64,000 bases of DNA from Duganella sp. BJB480 (GTDB lineage: Bacteria; Pseudomonadota; Gammaproteobacteria; Burkholderiales; Burkholderiaceae_D). A program made the position numbers and the translations under genes. Where the stretch lies: positions 310,001-374,000 of the forward strand of contig QVIN01000006.1 of the NCBI GenBank assembly GCA_003416985.1, read 5' to 3'. Shown in pieces: positions 24,609-33,208 of this stretch (its first letter is position 1; each line of letters starts with the position of its first letter). The notes under the pieces are model-generated. The model ran no database searches. It saw only the letters and a list, made by a program, of their open reading frames with translations, and was not told where the DNA came from.

Positions 24609-26528
24609 ATGGCAGACACCGATAAGCAAACCCTGGGATTTCAGGCCGAAGTAAAACAGCTGCTGCAGCTGATGATCCATTCGCTGTACTCCAACAAGGA
24701 GATTTTCCTGCGCGAGCTGATTTCGAACGCGTCCGACGCGTCCGACAAGCTGCGCTTCGAGGCGATCAACAACGACGCCCTGTACGGCAACGACCATGAA
24801 CTGAAGATCAAGGTATCGTTCGACAAGGCCGCGCGCACCATCACGATCTCCGACAACGGCATCGGCATGAGCCGCGACGAGGCGATCTCGCACCTGGGCA
24901 CCATCGCCAAATCGGGCACCAAGGAGTTCTTCGGCAAGCTGTCGGGCGACCAGCAGCAGGACGCGGCCCTGATCGGCCAGTTCGGCGTGGGCTTCTATTC
25001 GGGCTTCATCGTGGCCGACAAGATCACCGTCGAAACCCGCCGCGCCGGCGCGCCAGCCTCCGAAGGCGTGCGCTGGGAATCGGCCGGCGAGGGCGATTAC
25101 TCGGTCGAGCAGATCGAGAAGACCGGCCGCGGCACCGACATCATCCTGCACCTGCGCGAGGGCGAGGACGAGCTGCTGTCGTCGTGGAAGATCAAGTCCA
25201 TCATCCGCAAGTACTCGGACCACATCTCGCTGCCGATCGTGATGGCGAAGGAGGAGTGGGACGAGGAGAAGAAGGAAACCGTCGTCAAGGACGAACTGGA
25301 AACCATCAACCAGGCCAGCGCGCTGTGGGCCCGCAACAAGGCGGACGTCACGCCGGAGCAGTACGAGGAATTCTACAAGCACGTGTCGCACGACTTCCAG
25401 GCGCCGCTGACGCACACGCACAACCGCGTGGAAGGCCGCAGCGAGTACACGCAGCTGCTGTACATCCCGGCCAAGGCGCCGTTCGACCTGTGGGACCGCA
25501 ACAAGCGCGGCGGCATCAAGCTGTACGTCAAGCGCGTGTTCATCATGGACGACGCCGAGCAGCTGATGCCGGCCTACCTGCGCATGGTGAAGGGTGTGAT
25601 CGATTCGGCCGACCTGCCGCTGAACGTGTCGCGCGAGATCCTGCAGGAGTCGCGCGATGTGAAGGTGATCCGCGACGGCTCGACCAAGCGTGTGATCGGC
25701 ATGCTGGAGGAGCTGGCGAACGCCGAGGAGCAGGAAAAGAAGGACAAGTACGTCACCTTCTGGAAGGAGTTCGGCCAGGTGCTGAAGGAGGGCATCGGCG
25801 AGGACGCGACCAACAAGGACCGTCTGGCCAAGCTGCTGCGCTTCGCGTCGACCGCCAACGACAGCGACGAGCAAAGCGTCTCGCTGGAGCAGTACGTGGC
25901 GCGCCTGAAGGAAGGCCAGGACAAGATCTACTACGTCACGGCCGATAACTACGTCGCCGCGAAGAACTCGCCGCATCTGGAAATCTTCCGCAAGAAGGGC
26001 GTGGAAGTGTTGCTGCTGACCGACCGCGTGGACGAGTGGATGCTGTCCTTCCTGACCGAGTTCGAAGGCAAGGAGCTGGTGTCGGTGGCCAAGGGCGGCC
26101 TGGATCTGGGCGCGCTGGAGGACGAGGCCGAGAAGAAGGAGCACGAGGAGACCGAGACTTCGTACAAGGATTTGGTCGGCAAGATGAAGGAAGCCTTGTC
26201 GGACAAGGCCAAGGACGTGCGCGTGACGTTCCGCCTGACCGATTCGCCGGCCTGCCTGGTGGCGGACGAGCATGAGCTGTCGGGCAACCTGCTGCGCATG
26301 CTGAAGGCGGCGGGCCAGAGCGCGCCGGAGTCCAAGCCTATCCTGGAGATCAACCCGAACCATCCGCTGGTGACGCGCCTGAAGTACGAGGAGGCGGGCA
26401 GCGCCTTCAGCGACTGGGCCAACATCCTGTTCGACCAGGCGCTGCTGGCCGAGGGCGGTTCGCTGAGCGATCCGGCCACCTTCGTCAAGCGTCTGAACGA
26501 GATGCTGCTGAACGGAGCAGGCAAGTAA
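24609..26528 (+). CDS. htpG: molecular chaperone HtpG (Hsp90)
   Basis: The 639-residue protein has full HtpG length. The GHKL ATPase domain shows FLRELISNASDASDKLRFEA (about 34-53), the nucleotide-site ISDNGIGMSRDE and GTIAKSGTKEF, and the lid glycines in IGQFGVGFYSGFIV. The middle domain has DLPLNVSREILQESRD and the C-terminal dimerisation domain ends in FVKRLNEMLLNGAGK. It refolds client proteins in the cytosol with DnaK. GAGG precedes the ATG. A sigma-32-type promoter precedes it and a stem-loop follows, so it should be a heat-induced single gene, possibly with read-through into the next gene. Confidence 0.97.
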   Translation: MADTDKQTLGFQAEVKQLLQLMIHSLYSNKEIFLRELISNASDASDKLRFEAINNDALYGNDHELKIKVSFDKAARTITISDNGIGMSRDEAISHLGTIAKSGTKEFFGKLSGDQQQDAALIGQFGVGFYSGFIVADKITVETRRAGAPASEGVRWESAGEGDYSVEQIEKTGRGTDIILHLREGEDELLSSWKIKSIIRKYSDHISLPIVMAKEEWDEEKKETVVKDELETINQASALWARNKADVTPEQYEEFYKHVSHDFQAPLTHTHNRVEGRSEYTQLLYIPAKAPFDLWDRNKRGGIKLYVKRVFIMDDAEQLMPAYLRMVKGVIDSADLPLNVSREILQESRDVKVIRDGSTKRVIGMLEELANAEEQEKKDKYVTFWKEFGQVLKEGIGEDATNKDRLAKLLRFASTANDSDEQSVSLEQYVARLKEGQDKIYYVTADNYVAAKNSPHLEIFRKKGVEVLLLTDRVDEWMLSFLTEFEGKELVSVAKGGLDLGALEDEAEKKEHEETETSYKDLVGKMKEALSDKAKDVRVTFRLTDSPACLVADEHELSGNLLRMLKAAGQSAPESKPILEINPNHPLVTRLKYEEAGSAFSDWANILFDQALLAEGGSLSDPATFVKRLNEMLLNGAGK

Positions 26529-26534
26529 GACCTG

Positions 26535-26581
26535 TCCCGGGAGTTGTGCTATTTTAGGGTTTCATTGGCACACTCCCGGGA
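26535..26581 (+). promoter_or_regulatory. stem-loop enclosing the ribosome binding site of the CocE-like gene
   Basis: TCCCGGGAG (26535-26543) pairs with CTCCCGGGA (26573-26581), and TGTGC (26545-26549) with GCACA (26568-26572): 14 pairs with one bulged base and an 18-base loop. It lies just after the htpG stop, so it may end htpG transcripts; a U-tract is missing. The right arm contains the GGGA that would serve as ribosome binding site for the ATG at 26587, so it could also gate translation. Confidence 0.55.
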
Positions 26582-26586
26582 TGTAC

Positions 26587-28587
26587 ATGAACAAGATCCT
26601 CTGGGCGCTCACTGGCGCCCTTGTTGTTTCCGCTCCGGCCGTCCTGGCCCAGCTGCCGGCCTCGACGCCGGGCGTGGCGGCCACCCCGATGTATCCCGCA
26701 TTGCCGAGCGAGACGCCGGACGAGTTCAAGGCGCCCTTGGACGGCCTGGACTACGTCAAGCGCAGCGTGATGATACCGATGCGCGACGGCGTCAAGCTCA
26801 ACACCGTGATCATCGTGCCGCGCAAGGCCAGCCATGCGCCCATCCTGCTGACGCGCACGCCCTACAACGCGGCCGAGCTGACCAGCCATAACGAGAGCTC
26901 GCAGATGGAGTCCATGCTGCAGGGCTATGACAACGCGGCCGATGTCATCGCCGAGGGCGGCTACATCCGCGTGGTGCAGGATGTGCGCGGCAAGTACGGC
27001 TCCGAGGGCGATTATGTGATGAACCGGCCGCTGAGCGGCAGCGCGCTCAACCCGACGCCGGTCGATCACTCGACCGACACCTGGGACACCATCGACTGGC
27101 TGGTCAAGAACATCCCCGAGACCAATGGCAAGGTCGGCATCATCGGCATCTCGTACGACGGCTTTTTGCCGCTGATGGCGCTGGTCCATCCGCATCCGGC
27201 GCTGAAGGTGGCGGTGCCGATGAACCCGATGGTGGACGGCTGGCGCGGCGACGACTGGTTCCACAATGGCGCGTTCCGGCAGGTCAACCTGTCGTATGTG
27301 CTGGAGCAGGTGGTCACGCGGCGCAACGAGGCCAAGTGGTACACCTCGCACTACGACGATTACGACACCTTCATGCGTGCCGGCTCGGTGGGCGAGCTGG
27401 CGCGCCAGCGGGGCGTGGAGCAGAGCGGTTTCTGGCGCAAGATCGTCGCGCATCCCAGCTATGACGCGTTCTGGAGCGGGCAGGCGATGGACAAGATACT
27501 GGCCCAACAGCCGGTGACGGTGCCGACCATGCTGGTGCACAGCCTGTGGGATGCCGAGGATATCTATGGCGCGATCGCGGTGTACAAGGCGATCAAGCCG
27601 CATGACCAGGACAACAAGGTGTTCCTGGTGATGGGGCCGTGGAACCATGGCGGCGGCATCGGCGAAGGCAGTCATCTGGGTCCACTGCGCTTCAACAGCG
27701 ATACGGCGCTGCACTTCAGGCAGGAGATTTTGCGGCCTTTCCTAGACCGTTATCTGCGGGACGACGCGCCGACAGGGGCGGCAACCCCGATCGCGCCGGT
27801 GACGGCCTTCGAGACGGGCAGCAACAAGTGGCGCTCGCTGGACAGCTGGCCGAGCGGCTGCGTCAGCGGCTGCGCGATCGCGCCGGCCACGCTGAGGCTG
27901 GCGGCCGGCGGCAGGCTGCGGCTGACCAGCGAGGCGTCGCGGCCGGCCTCGGCGCCGGCGCAGCGGGCGGCGTTCGACGAGTATGTGTCCGATCCGGCCA
28001 AGCCGGTGCCGTACCGCGCGCGGCCGATCGCGCCGTATGGCTACGACGAGGCCAAGGGCCAGACCTGGCCGCGCTGGCTGGTGGATGACCAGCGCGAGGC
28101 GTCCGGCCGCACGGATGTGCTGAGCTATACGACGGACGTGCTGACGGCGCCGGTGAAGATCAGCGGCGAGCCGGTGGCGCATCTGCTGGCGGCCACCAGC
28201 GGCAGCGACGCGGACTGGGTCGTCAAGCTGATCGACGTCTATCCGGACCAGGTGGCGGCGCAGCCGGAGATGGGCGGCTACCAGTTGATGGTGTCCGCCG
28301 ATATCTTCCGGGGGCGCTACCGCGAGAGCCTGGAGACGGCCAAGCCGATCGCCGCCAACACGGCCCTGCCTTACACCTTCGCCATGCCGACCGCCAACCA
28401 CGTGTTCCTGCCGGGGCACCGCATCATGGTGCAGGTGCAGTCGAGCTGGTTCCCGCTGTACGACCGCAACCCGCAGACCTTCGTGCCGAACATCTTCTAC
28501 GCCCAGCCGGGCGACTACAGGAAGGCGACCCAGCGCGTCTACCACGACAGCTATGTCGAGCTGCCGCTGGTCGGGGCGGCGCGTTAG
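26587..28587 (+). CDS. CocE/NonD-family (S15/alpha-amino acid ester) hydrolase, exported
   Basis: The ATG at 26587 is preferred to the one at 26581, which lies in the hairpin arm; GGGA precedes it. A signal peptide (MNKILWALTGALVVSAPAVLA) leads into an alpha/beta hydrolase domain, with the nucleophile serine in GIIGISYDGFLP (near 190) and an Asp/His pair later (HSLWDAED and GPWNHGG). The C-terminal jelly-roll domain of the X-Pro dipeptidyl-peptidase type follows (about 430-660). At 666 residues it fits glutaryl-7-ACA acylase/alpha-amino ester hydrolase relatives. It should cleave acyl-amino or ester bonds in the periplasm; substrate unknown. Confidence 0.85.
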   Translation: MNKILWALTGALVVSAPAVLAQLPASTPGVAATPMYPALPSETPDEFKAPLDGLDYVKRSVMIPMRDGVKLNTVIIVPRKASHAPILLTRTPYNAAELTSHNESSQMESMLQGYDNAADVIAEGGYIRVVQDVRGKYGSEGDYVMNRPLSGSALNPTPVDHSTDTWDTIDWLVKNIPETNGKVGIIGISYDGFLPLMALVHPHPALKVAVPMNPMVDGWRGDDWFHNGAFRQVNLSYVLEQVVTRRNEAKWYTSHYDDYDTFMRAGSVGELARQRGVEQSGFWRKIVAHPSYDAFWSGQAMDKILAQQPVTVPTMLVHSLWDAEDIYGAIAVYKAIKPHDQDNKVFLVMGPWNHGGGIGEGSHLGPLRFNSDTALHFRQEILRPFLDRYLRDDAPTGAATPIAPVTAFETGSNKWRSLDSWPSGCVSGCAIAPATLRLAAGGRLRLTSEASRPASAPAQRAAFDEYVSDPAKPVPYRARPIAPYGYDEAKGQTWPRWLVDDQREASGRTDVLSYTTDVLTAPVKISGEPVAHLLAATSGSDADWVVKLIDVYPDQVAAQPEMGGYQLMVSADIFRGRYRESLETAKPIAANTALPYTFAMPTANHVFLPGHRIMVQVQSSWFPLYDRNPQTFVPNIFYAQPGDYRKATQRVYHDSYVELPLVGAAR

Positions 28588-29187
28588 TCAGGCCTGCTTG
28601 CGGCGGCGCCGCGCCATCAGCAGCACGGCCGGCACACCCAGACCCAGCATGCCAAGCATGGCGGGTTCGGGCACCGGCGCGGCCGTCAGGAAGCCGCGGA
28701 TTTCGCCGGCGGGATATTTGCTGGTGTGGATGTTGAGGTAGGCTTCGCCGCTGGCCAGGCCGGCGCCGAAGGCCGCCTCCGCGCCGGCCGTGGTGCCGCC
28801 GTGGCTGCTGATGAAGACCGGGTTCCAACTGCTGGCCAGCGAGGTGTTGTAGGTGTTGCTGTAGGCGCCGTTCATCACGCCCATGGGGAAGCCGCCGAAG
28901 GTGGGCGTTTCCGTGGCGATGCCGGCGGTGCCGGCGTCCGGCGTGGCGGTGCAGCAGTGGATATGCGAGGCCGTGCTGGGGCCGAGCAGGCCGCTGAAGG
29001 CCACGTCCACCTGCAGGACGTGGGTGGCGGCGTCGAACGCGACGACCGCCGCGCCGATGCCCGGCGAGGTGTTGGATGGCGATTCCTTCGGGCCGGTGAG
29101 GATGGCGGTGTAGGTGGCGGCGCTGGCCGTCGCGGTTATGAGCAGCAGGCCGGCGGCGGCTGCGCAATGGCGGAGATGCTGGTTCAT
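28588..29187 (-). CDS. CHRD domain protein with PEP-CTERM sorting signal
   Basis: The 199-residue protein has a signal peptide to about residue 23, a CHRD domain (TYTAILTGPKESPSNTSPGIG at the start, SHIHCC in the middle, EAYLNIHTSKYPAGEIRGF at the end) and a C-terminal PEP-CTERM signal: VPEPAMLGMLGLG, a hydrophobic helix and RRRRKQA. PEP-CTERM proteins are processed by exosortase and usually end up in the envelope or extracellular polymer. No exosortase gene is in the window. Its stop codon abuts the stop codon of the convergent CocE-like gene with no intervening base. Confidence 0.88.
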   Translation of the reverse strand: MNQHLRHCAAAAGLLLITATASAATYTAILTGPKESPSNTSPGIGAAVVAFDAATHVLQVDVAFSGLLGPSTASHIHCCTATPDAGTAGIATETPTFGGFPMGVMNGAYSNTYNTSLASSWNPVFISSHGGTTAGAEAAFGAGLASGEAYLNIHTSKYPAGEIRGFLTAAPVPEPAMLGMLGLGVPAVLLMARRRRKQA

Positions 29188-29246
29188 TTTTCTTCCCTCC
29201 TTGTGCGTGATGCTTAGTTAGAGGGCCGGCCGGCGCGGGAGTTCCC

Positions 29247-29792
29247 TCAGCGGTGCACCTTTTCGCAGAAATCGCGCAGCAGGCGTTCGCCTTCGGGCCA
29301 GGGGCCGTAGCCGGCGTCGCCGTTGATGTGGCCGGCGTTGCCGATCTCGACGTACTCGCTGCCCCAGGCTTGCGCGAACTGGCGGGCGCGCTGCGGGCTG
29401 ACGTACGGGTCGTCGCCGCTGGCGATGACGATGCTGGGGAAGGGCAGGCGTTCGAGCAGCATCGGCTGGAAGCCGGTGGTGCAGTCGGGGTAGCCGGGGG
29501 CGTCGGTGTCGCTGGGGGCGACCAGGAAGGCGCCGGCGATCTTCAGCGTCGAGCCGGAGGCGGCCCAGCGGCCGACCAGCGAGCAGCTCAGGCTGTGCGC
29601 GGCCAGCACCGGCGGGCGTTTGCAGCGGGCGATGGCGGCGTCCAGTTCGGCCACCCATTCGGAGCGGTCGGGCGTGTCCCAGTCGCGGTGCGGGACGCGG
29701 ACCCAGTCCGGGTGCCGGCCTTCCCAATGCGTTTGCCAGTGGGCGGGGCCGGAGTTCCACAGGCCGGCCAGGGTCAGTACTTCGTAGTCCAT
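29247..29792 (-). CDS. RBBP9/YdeN-family alpha/beta serine hydrolase
   Basis: The 181-residue protein matches the small RBBP9/YdeN hydrolases: WNSGPAHWQTHWE near the start, the nucleophile serine in AAHSLSCSLVGRW (near 68), the acid in IASGDDPYVSP and the histidine in NAGHINGDAGYGPWP. All three catalytic positions are visible. The cellular substrate of this family is unknown in bacteria. It is cytosolic (no signal peptide) and stands alone, 59 bases downstream of the CHRD gene start on the same strand. Confidence 0.82.
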   Translation of the reverse strand: MDYEVLTLAGLWNSGPAHWQTHWEGRHPDWVRVPHRDWDTPDRSEWVAELDAAIARCKRPPVLAAHSLSCSLVGRWAASGSTLKIAGAFLVAPSDTDAPGYPDCTTGFQPMLLERLPFPSIVIASGDDPYVSPQRARQFAQAWGSEYVEIGNAGHINGDAGYGPWPEGERLLRDFCEKVHR

Positions 29793-30119
29793 GTGCTTTC
29801 CTTGCTGGGTAAGATGGGGCTTATCTTACTGCGCCAAGGTGCGCAATATCTGTCGGCGCGGCCGTTTTGCGCAAGCGTGGACAAATGCCGGGAATTAAGC
29901 CGGAGCAGGGGGATAGGGTGCCTTTTTGCGGGCCTTCGGAAAAACGGTACTGATTCGGCTCTCTGAAACCTTCTGAAATCTGCGGAATCCCGCGGGCGCG
30001 GGGGCGGCGGAATTTACAGCACGATCCGGATGATTTCAGAAGGTTTCAGAAGGCGGTTTCAGTAGCGTTTACCGAAGGAGCGTGCACACCCACCCCCGGT
30101 GTGTATTCTCGCGGCAATC
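29793..30119. other. intergenic stretch without a gene
   Basis: I see no credible reading frame here. The 5' half carries the upstream region of the hydrolase gene. The 3' half contains a 19-bp inverted repeat (listed separately) and lies downstream of kynA, so it may hold kynA's transcript end. Confidence 0.6.
29962..30050. repeat. 19-bp perfect inverted repeat with internal direct repeats
   Basis: TCTGAAACCTTCTGAAATC (29962-29980) is inverted perfectly at 30032-30050 with 51 bases between. Each arm is itself built of two CTGAAA-type units, and a further GGTTTCAG follows at 30055-30062. It lies 70 bases beyond the kynA stop. It could be a dispersed palindromic repeat element, a protein-binding array or a long-loop terminator. 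Confidence 0.6.
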
Positions 30120-30995
30120 TCAGAGGGCGGTGCGCAGGGAGAACAGTTCGGGGAACAGCACCACGTCCAGCATCTTGCGCAGGTAGCTGACGCCGGCGGT
30201 GCCGCCGGTACCGGTCTTGAAGCCGATGATGCGCTCGACCGTGGTGACGTGGCGGAAGCGCCAGAAGCGGAACGCGGTCTCCAGGTCGACCAGCTTTTCG
30301 GCCAGCTCGTACAGCGCCCAGTGGCGGCTGGGGTCGCGGTAGACTTCCAGCCACGCGTTCTTGACGGACTCGTCGGCGATGGTCGGCTGGGTCCAGTCGG
30401 CGTTCAGGCGTTCGGCGGCGACCGGCAGGCCGTTGCGGGCCAGCAGCTTGATCGCCTCGTCGTAGACCGACGGCTCGCGCAGCGCCTTGTCCAGCACGGC
30501 GAACGCGGCGGGCGCGGTGGTGTGGACGTTGAGCAGCGCGGCGTTCTTGTTGCCGAGGATGAACTCGATCTCGCGGTACTGGTAGGACTGGAAGCCCGAC
30601 GACGCGCCCAGGTAGGGGCGGATGGCCGTGTACTCGGGCGGCGTCATGGTCGCCAGCACGTCCCAGGCGTGCACCAGCTGGTCCATGATGCGGGCCACGC
30701 GGGCCAGCATCTTGAAGGCCGGGGCCAGGTCGTCCGATTGCAGGTGGCTGCGCACCGCGTGCATCTCGTGCAGCATCAGCTTCATCCACAGTTCGCTGGT
30801 CTGGTGCTGGACGATGAACAGCATCTCGTTGTGGTTGGGCGACAGCGGGTGCTGGGCGTTGAGGATCTGGTCCAGGCCCAGGTAGTCGCCGTAGCTCATC
30901 GAGTTGCTGAAGTCCATCTGCGCGCCGTGCCATTCGGCGCTGCCGGCGGCCGCGTGCATCGGGCAGCCGCTGGTGGTTGGTTTGGAATCGCTCAT
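30120..30995 (-). CDS. kynA: tryptophan 2,3-dioxygenase
   Basis: The 291-residue haem enzyme matches bacterial KynA: MSYGDYLGLDQILNAQHP near 33-50, HNEMLFIVQHQTSELWMKL with the active-site His and the substrate-contacting residues (about 55-73), SSGFQSYQYREIEFILGNKN (about 131-150) and the haem-ligand His in FRHVTTVERIIGFKTGTGGT (about 245-265). It opens the indole ring of L-tryptophan to N-formylkynurenine. The gene lies 16 bases after kynU, forming a kynUA operon; the formamidase (kynB), often in the same operon, is not here. Confidence 0.96.
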   Translation of the reverse strand: MSDSKPTTSGCPMHAAAGSAEWHGAQMDFSNSMSYGDYLGLDQILNAQHPLSPNHNEMLFIVQHQTSELWMKLMLHEMHAVRSHLQSDDLAPAFKMLARVARIMDQLVHAWDVLATMTPPEYTAIRPYLGASSGFQSYQYREIEFILGNKNAALLNVHTTAPAAFAVLDKALREPSVYDEAIKLLARNGLPVAAERLNADWTQPTIADESVKNAWLEVYRDPSRHWALYELAEKLVDLETAFRFWRFRHVTTVERIIGFKTGTGGTAGVSYLRKMLDVVLFPELFSLRTAL

Positions 30996-31011
30996 ATTAT
31001 TTATCTCGTTT

Positions 31012-32268
31012 TCAGGTCACTGCGTCGCGCATGATGTCGACGTTATAGTCTTTGCGGTCGAGGATGTCGCGCAGGATCTCCACCGCGTCCCAGACGTCGG
31101 CATAGCTGGTGTACAGCGGCGTGCAGCCGAAGCGCATGATGGCCGGCTCGCGGTAGTCGCCGATGACGCCGCGCGCGATCAGCGCCGACATCACCGCGTA
31201 GCCGTGCGGGTGGGTGAAGCTGACCTGGCTGCCGCGGCGGGCGTGCTCGCGCGGCGTGACCAGCCCCAGCGGATGATCGGCGCAGCGCTGCTCGACCAGC
31301 ATGATGAACAAATCGGTCAGGGCCAGCGACTTGGCGCGGATGGCGGCCATGCTGGTCTTGGCGAACACGTCCAGGCCGCACTCGACCATCGCCAGCGACA
31401 CCACCGGCTGCGTGCCGCACAGCGCGCGGCCGATGCCGTCGGTGGGCGCGAAGTCGGGCGCCATGGCGAACGGGGCGGCGTGGCCCCACCAGCCCGACAG
31501 CGGCTGGCGGAAGCGCTCCTGGTGCTTGCGCGGCACCCAGATGAAGGCCGGCGAGCCGGGGCCGCCGTTCAGGTATTTATAGGTGCAGCCCACGGCCAGG
31601 TCGGCGCCGTCGGCGTTCAGGTCGACCGGCACCGCGCCGGCCGAGTGCGCCAGATCCCAGACGATTAGCGCGCCGGCCGCGTGGGCCAGGGCGCTGGTGG
31701 CGCGCATGTCGTGCTGGTAGCCGGTGCGGTAGTTGACGTGGGTGAGCAGGACGACGGCGGTGTCGGCGCCGATGGCGGCCGGCAGTTCCTCGACCGAGTC
31801 GACCAGCTTGACGCTGTAGCCGCGCTCCAGCCAGCCGCTCAGGCCCTGGGCCATGTAGATGTCGGTGGGGAAGTTGGAGCGTTCGGTGACGATCACGCGG
31901 CGCCCGGCGCGGGCCGGGGACGGGTCTGTGGCCTGCATGTGCAGCGCGGCGGCCAGCGCCTTGAACAGGTTGACCGAGGTGGTGTCGGTGACCACCACCT
32001 CGCCGACCGCGCCGCCGATCAGCGTGGCCAGGCGGTTGCCCAGGCGCTTGGGCAGCTCGAACCAGCCGGCGCTGTTCCAGCTGCGGATCAGGTCGTGGCC
32101 CCATTCGCGGGCGATCACGTCCTGCGCGCGGGCCAGCGCGGCCTTGGGGCGGGCGCCTAAAGAGTTGCCATCCAGATAAATCACATGGTTGGGCAGGTCG
32201 AACTGGTCGCGCAGCGCGGCGAGCGGATCTTGCGCGTCGCGGTCCAGGCAGTCATTGCGAGTTGTCAT
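31012..32268 (-). CDS. kynU: kynureninase
   Basis: The 418-residue PLP enzyme shows kynureninase features: HVIYLDGNSLGARP (about 31-44), IREWGHDLIRSWN-type sequence near 65, TDTTSVNLFKALAAAL near 105, DLAHSAGAVPVDLN with the PLP-contacting Asp, and the lysine in GCTYKYLNGGPGSPAFIWV (near 230). It cleaves kynurenine to anthranilate and alanine. The start at 32268 (MTTRND) is chosen over one six codons upstream, with AAGAAAG as a weak ribosome binding site. With kynA it forms the anthranilate branch of tryptophan degradation. Confidence 0.96.
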   Translation of the reverse strand: MTTRNDCLDRDAQDPLAALRDQFDLPNHVIYLDGNSLGARPKAALARAQDVIAREWGHDLIRSWNSAGWFELPKRLGNRLATLIGGAVGEVVVTDTTSVNLFKALAAALHMQATDPSPARAGRRVIVTERSNFPTDIYMAQGLSGWLERGYSVKLVDSVEELPAAIGADTAVVLLTHVNYRTGYQHDMRATSALAHAAGALIVWDLAHSAGAVPVDLNADGADLAVGCTYKYLNGGPGSPAFIWVPRKHQERFRQPLSGWWGHAAPFAMAPDFAPTDGIGRALCGTQPVVSLAMVECGLDVFAKTSMAAIRAKSLALTDLFIMLVEQRCADHPLGLVTPREHARRGSQVSFTHPHGYAVMSALIARGVIGDYREPAIMRFGCTPLYTSYADVWDAVEILRDILDRKDYNVDIMRDAVT

Positions 32269-32454
32269 TATGTAACTTTCTTGCAAGGGTGGTCAAATGC
32301 TTTAGGCTTCAATAAGTTGCCAGTGTAACCCGAAAAACCGGCGTCGGACCCCGCGCGGGGCCCGGCTCCGGGCCGGCGGGGCGTCCGCAAACCCGCATGG
32401 ATGCTGGCTTTGCGGCCTTTTTTGAATTATTTTCGATTTTTTTCAAAAAAACCC

Positions 32455-32481
32455 TAAAGTTCCCCAAAACGCTGCCGTTAC
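32455..32481 (+). promoter_or_regulatory. sigma-28 (FliA)-type promoter 1 upstream of flhD
   Basis: TAAAGTTC (32455-32462), 11 bases, GCCGTTAC (32474-32481). The FliA consensus is TAAAGTTT, 11 bases, GCCGATAA, so the -35 differs at one position and the spacing is exact. It lies about 390 bases before the flhD start. Confidence 0.7.
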
Positions 32482-32562
32482 CAGATTCATGATGAGCGGA
32501 AAAGCGCCATCAGGTTGCAGGAAGCGAGTCGAAAATAGTTCAAAATATTTTCACCGGAACCC

Positions 32563-32589
32563 TAAAGTTCCTGAAAAAGCTGCCGTAAC
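32563..32589 (+). promoter_or_regulatory. sigma-28 (FliA)-type promoter 2 upstream of flhD
   Basis: TAAAGTTC (32563-32570), 11 bases, GCCGTAAC (32582-32589), preceded by CC as in copy 1. It lies 108 bases downstream of the first copy. Flanking sequence is partly repeated too, which suggests a local duplication. Confidence 0.7.
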
Positions 32590-32712
32590 CGGGTTAGATG
32601 TAGCAAAAAAGAGTCGCTGAACCGTTTTATTTTCGCTTCATGACAGGACTTTTTTGAAGATCTTGGACCTTACCAAACCGGCGCCGCAAGGGCGTTGATG
32701 AGTGATTCGCGA

Positions 32713-32731
32713 GTGTTTGTCAGACAAACAC
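32713..32731. promoter_or_regulatory. 19-base perfect palindrome in the flhD leader
   Basis: GTGTTTGTCAGACAAACAC is perfectly symmetric around the A at 32722. It is downstream of both sigma-28-type promoters and about 140 bases before flhD. It may be an operator for a dimeric regulator, or a leader hairpin of only 9 pairs with a one-base loop, so operator is likelier. Confidence 0.5.
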
Positions 32732-32870
32732 CGACGGATCGCGTTCGCTATTTCCCGACGAAAAATACGGAGCCCATCCTCTAACGGTATTTTTGTTGCT
32801 CAAGCAGAATGTATCTCACTGGAAACGCAATTGTGTTCCGCAAGTGCAGATAACGGACTAGGAGATGGAA

Positions 32871-33188
32871 ATGACCGCTAACGATATGATGGCTGAAATT
32901 CGCGACGCTAACCTGAGCTACCTGATGTTGGCCCAGCAGATGATCCGCGCCGACAAAGTCACCGCGATCTTCCGCCTCGGCATCGCCGCCGAGATCGCCG
33001 ACCTGATCGAAGGCATGAGCAACGCGCAGATCCTGAAACTGGCAGGCGGCAACATGATGCTGGCCCGCTTCCGCTTCGACGACGGCGCCATCCTGTCGAT
33101 GCTCACCAACTATAATAAGGACCGTGTGCTGGCCCAGTCGCACGCCGCCATCCTGATGGCCGGCCAGGCCGTCGAAGAAATCGCTTAA
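32871..33188 (+). CDS. flhD: flagellar transcriptional activator FlhD
   Basis: The 105-residue protein matches FlhD: EIRDANLSYLMLAQQMIRAD near the start, AIFRLGIAAEIADLIEGMS in the middle and FDDGAILSMLTNYNKD near residue 80. The start at 32871 is chosen because AGGAG (32860-32864) is correctly spaced for it but directly abuts an earlier ATG at 32865. FlhD forms the FlhD4C2 complex with FlhC and activates class II flagellar genes with sigma-70 polymerase. flhC follows after 20 bases. Confidence 0.96.
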   Translation: MTANDMMAEIRDANLSYLMLAQQMIRADKVTAIFRLGIAAEIADLIEGMSNAQILKLAGGNMMLARFRFDDGAILSMLTNYNKDRVLAQSHAAILMAGQAVEEIA

Positions 33189-33208
33189 CCCACGCGCCGG
33201 AGCGGATC

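Larger units (their letters stand above)
32269..32870. promoter_or_regulatory. long kynU/flhD divergent intergenic region
   Basis: About 600 bases without a credible gene. From left to right: the kynU leader, a GC-rich palindromic patch (about 32350-32385), an AT-rich run (32418-32450), two tandem sigma-28-type promoters, a 19-base perfect palindrome and the flhD leader with AGGAG at 32860-32864. Its AT-rich character against a GC-rich genome fits a heavily regulated master-operon promoter. Confidence 0.7.
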
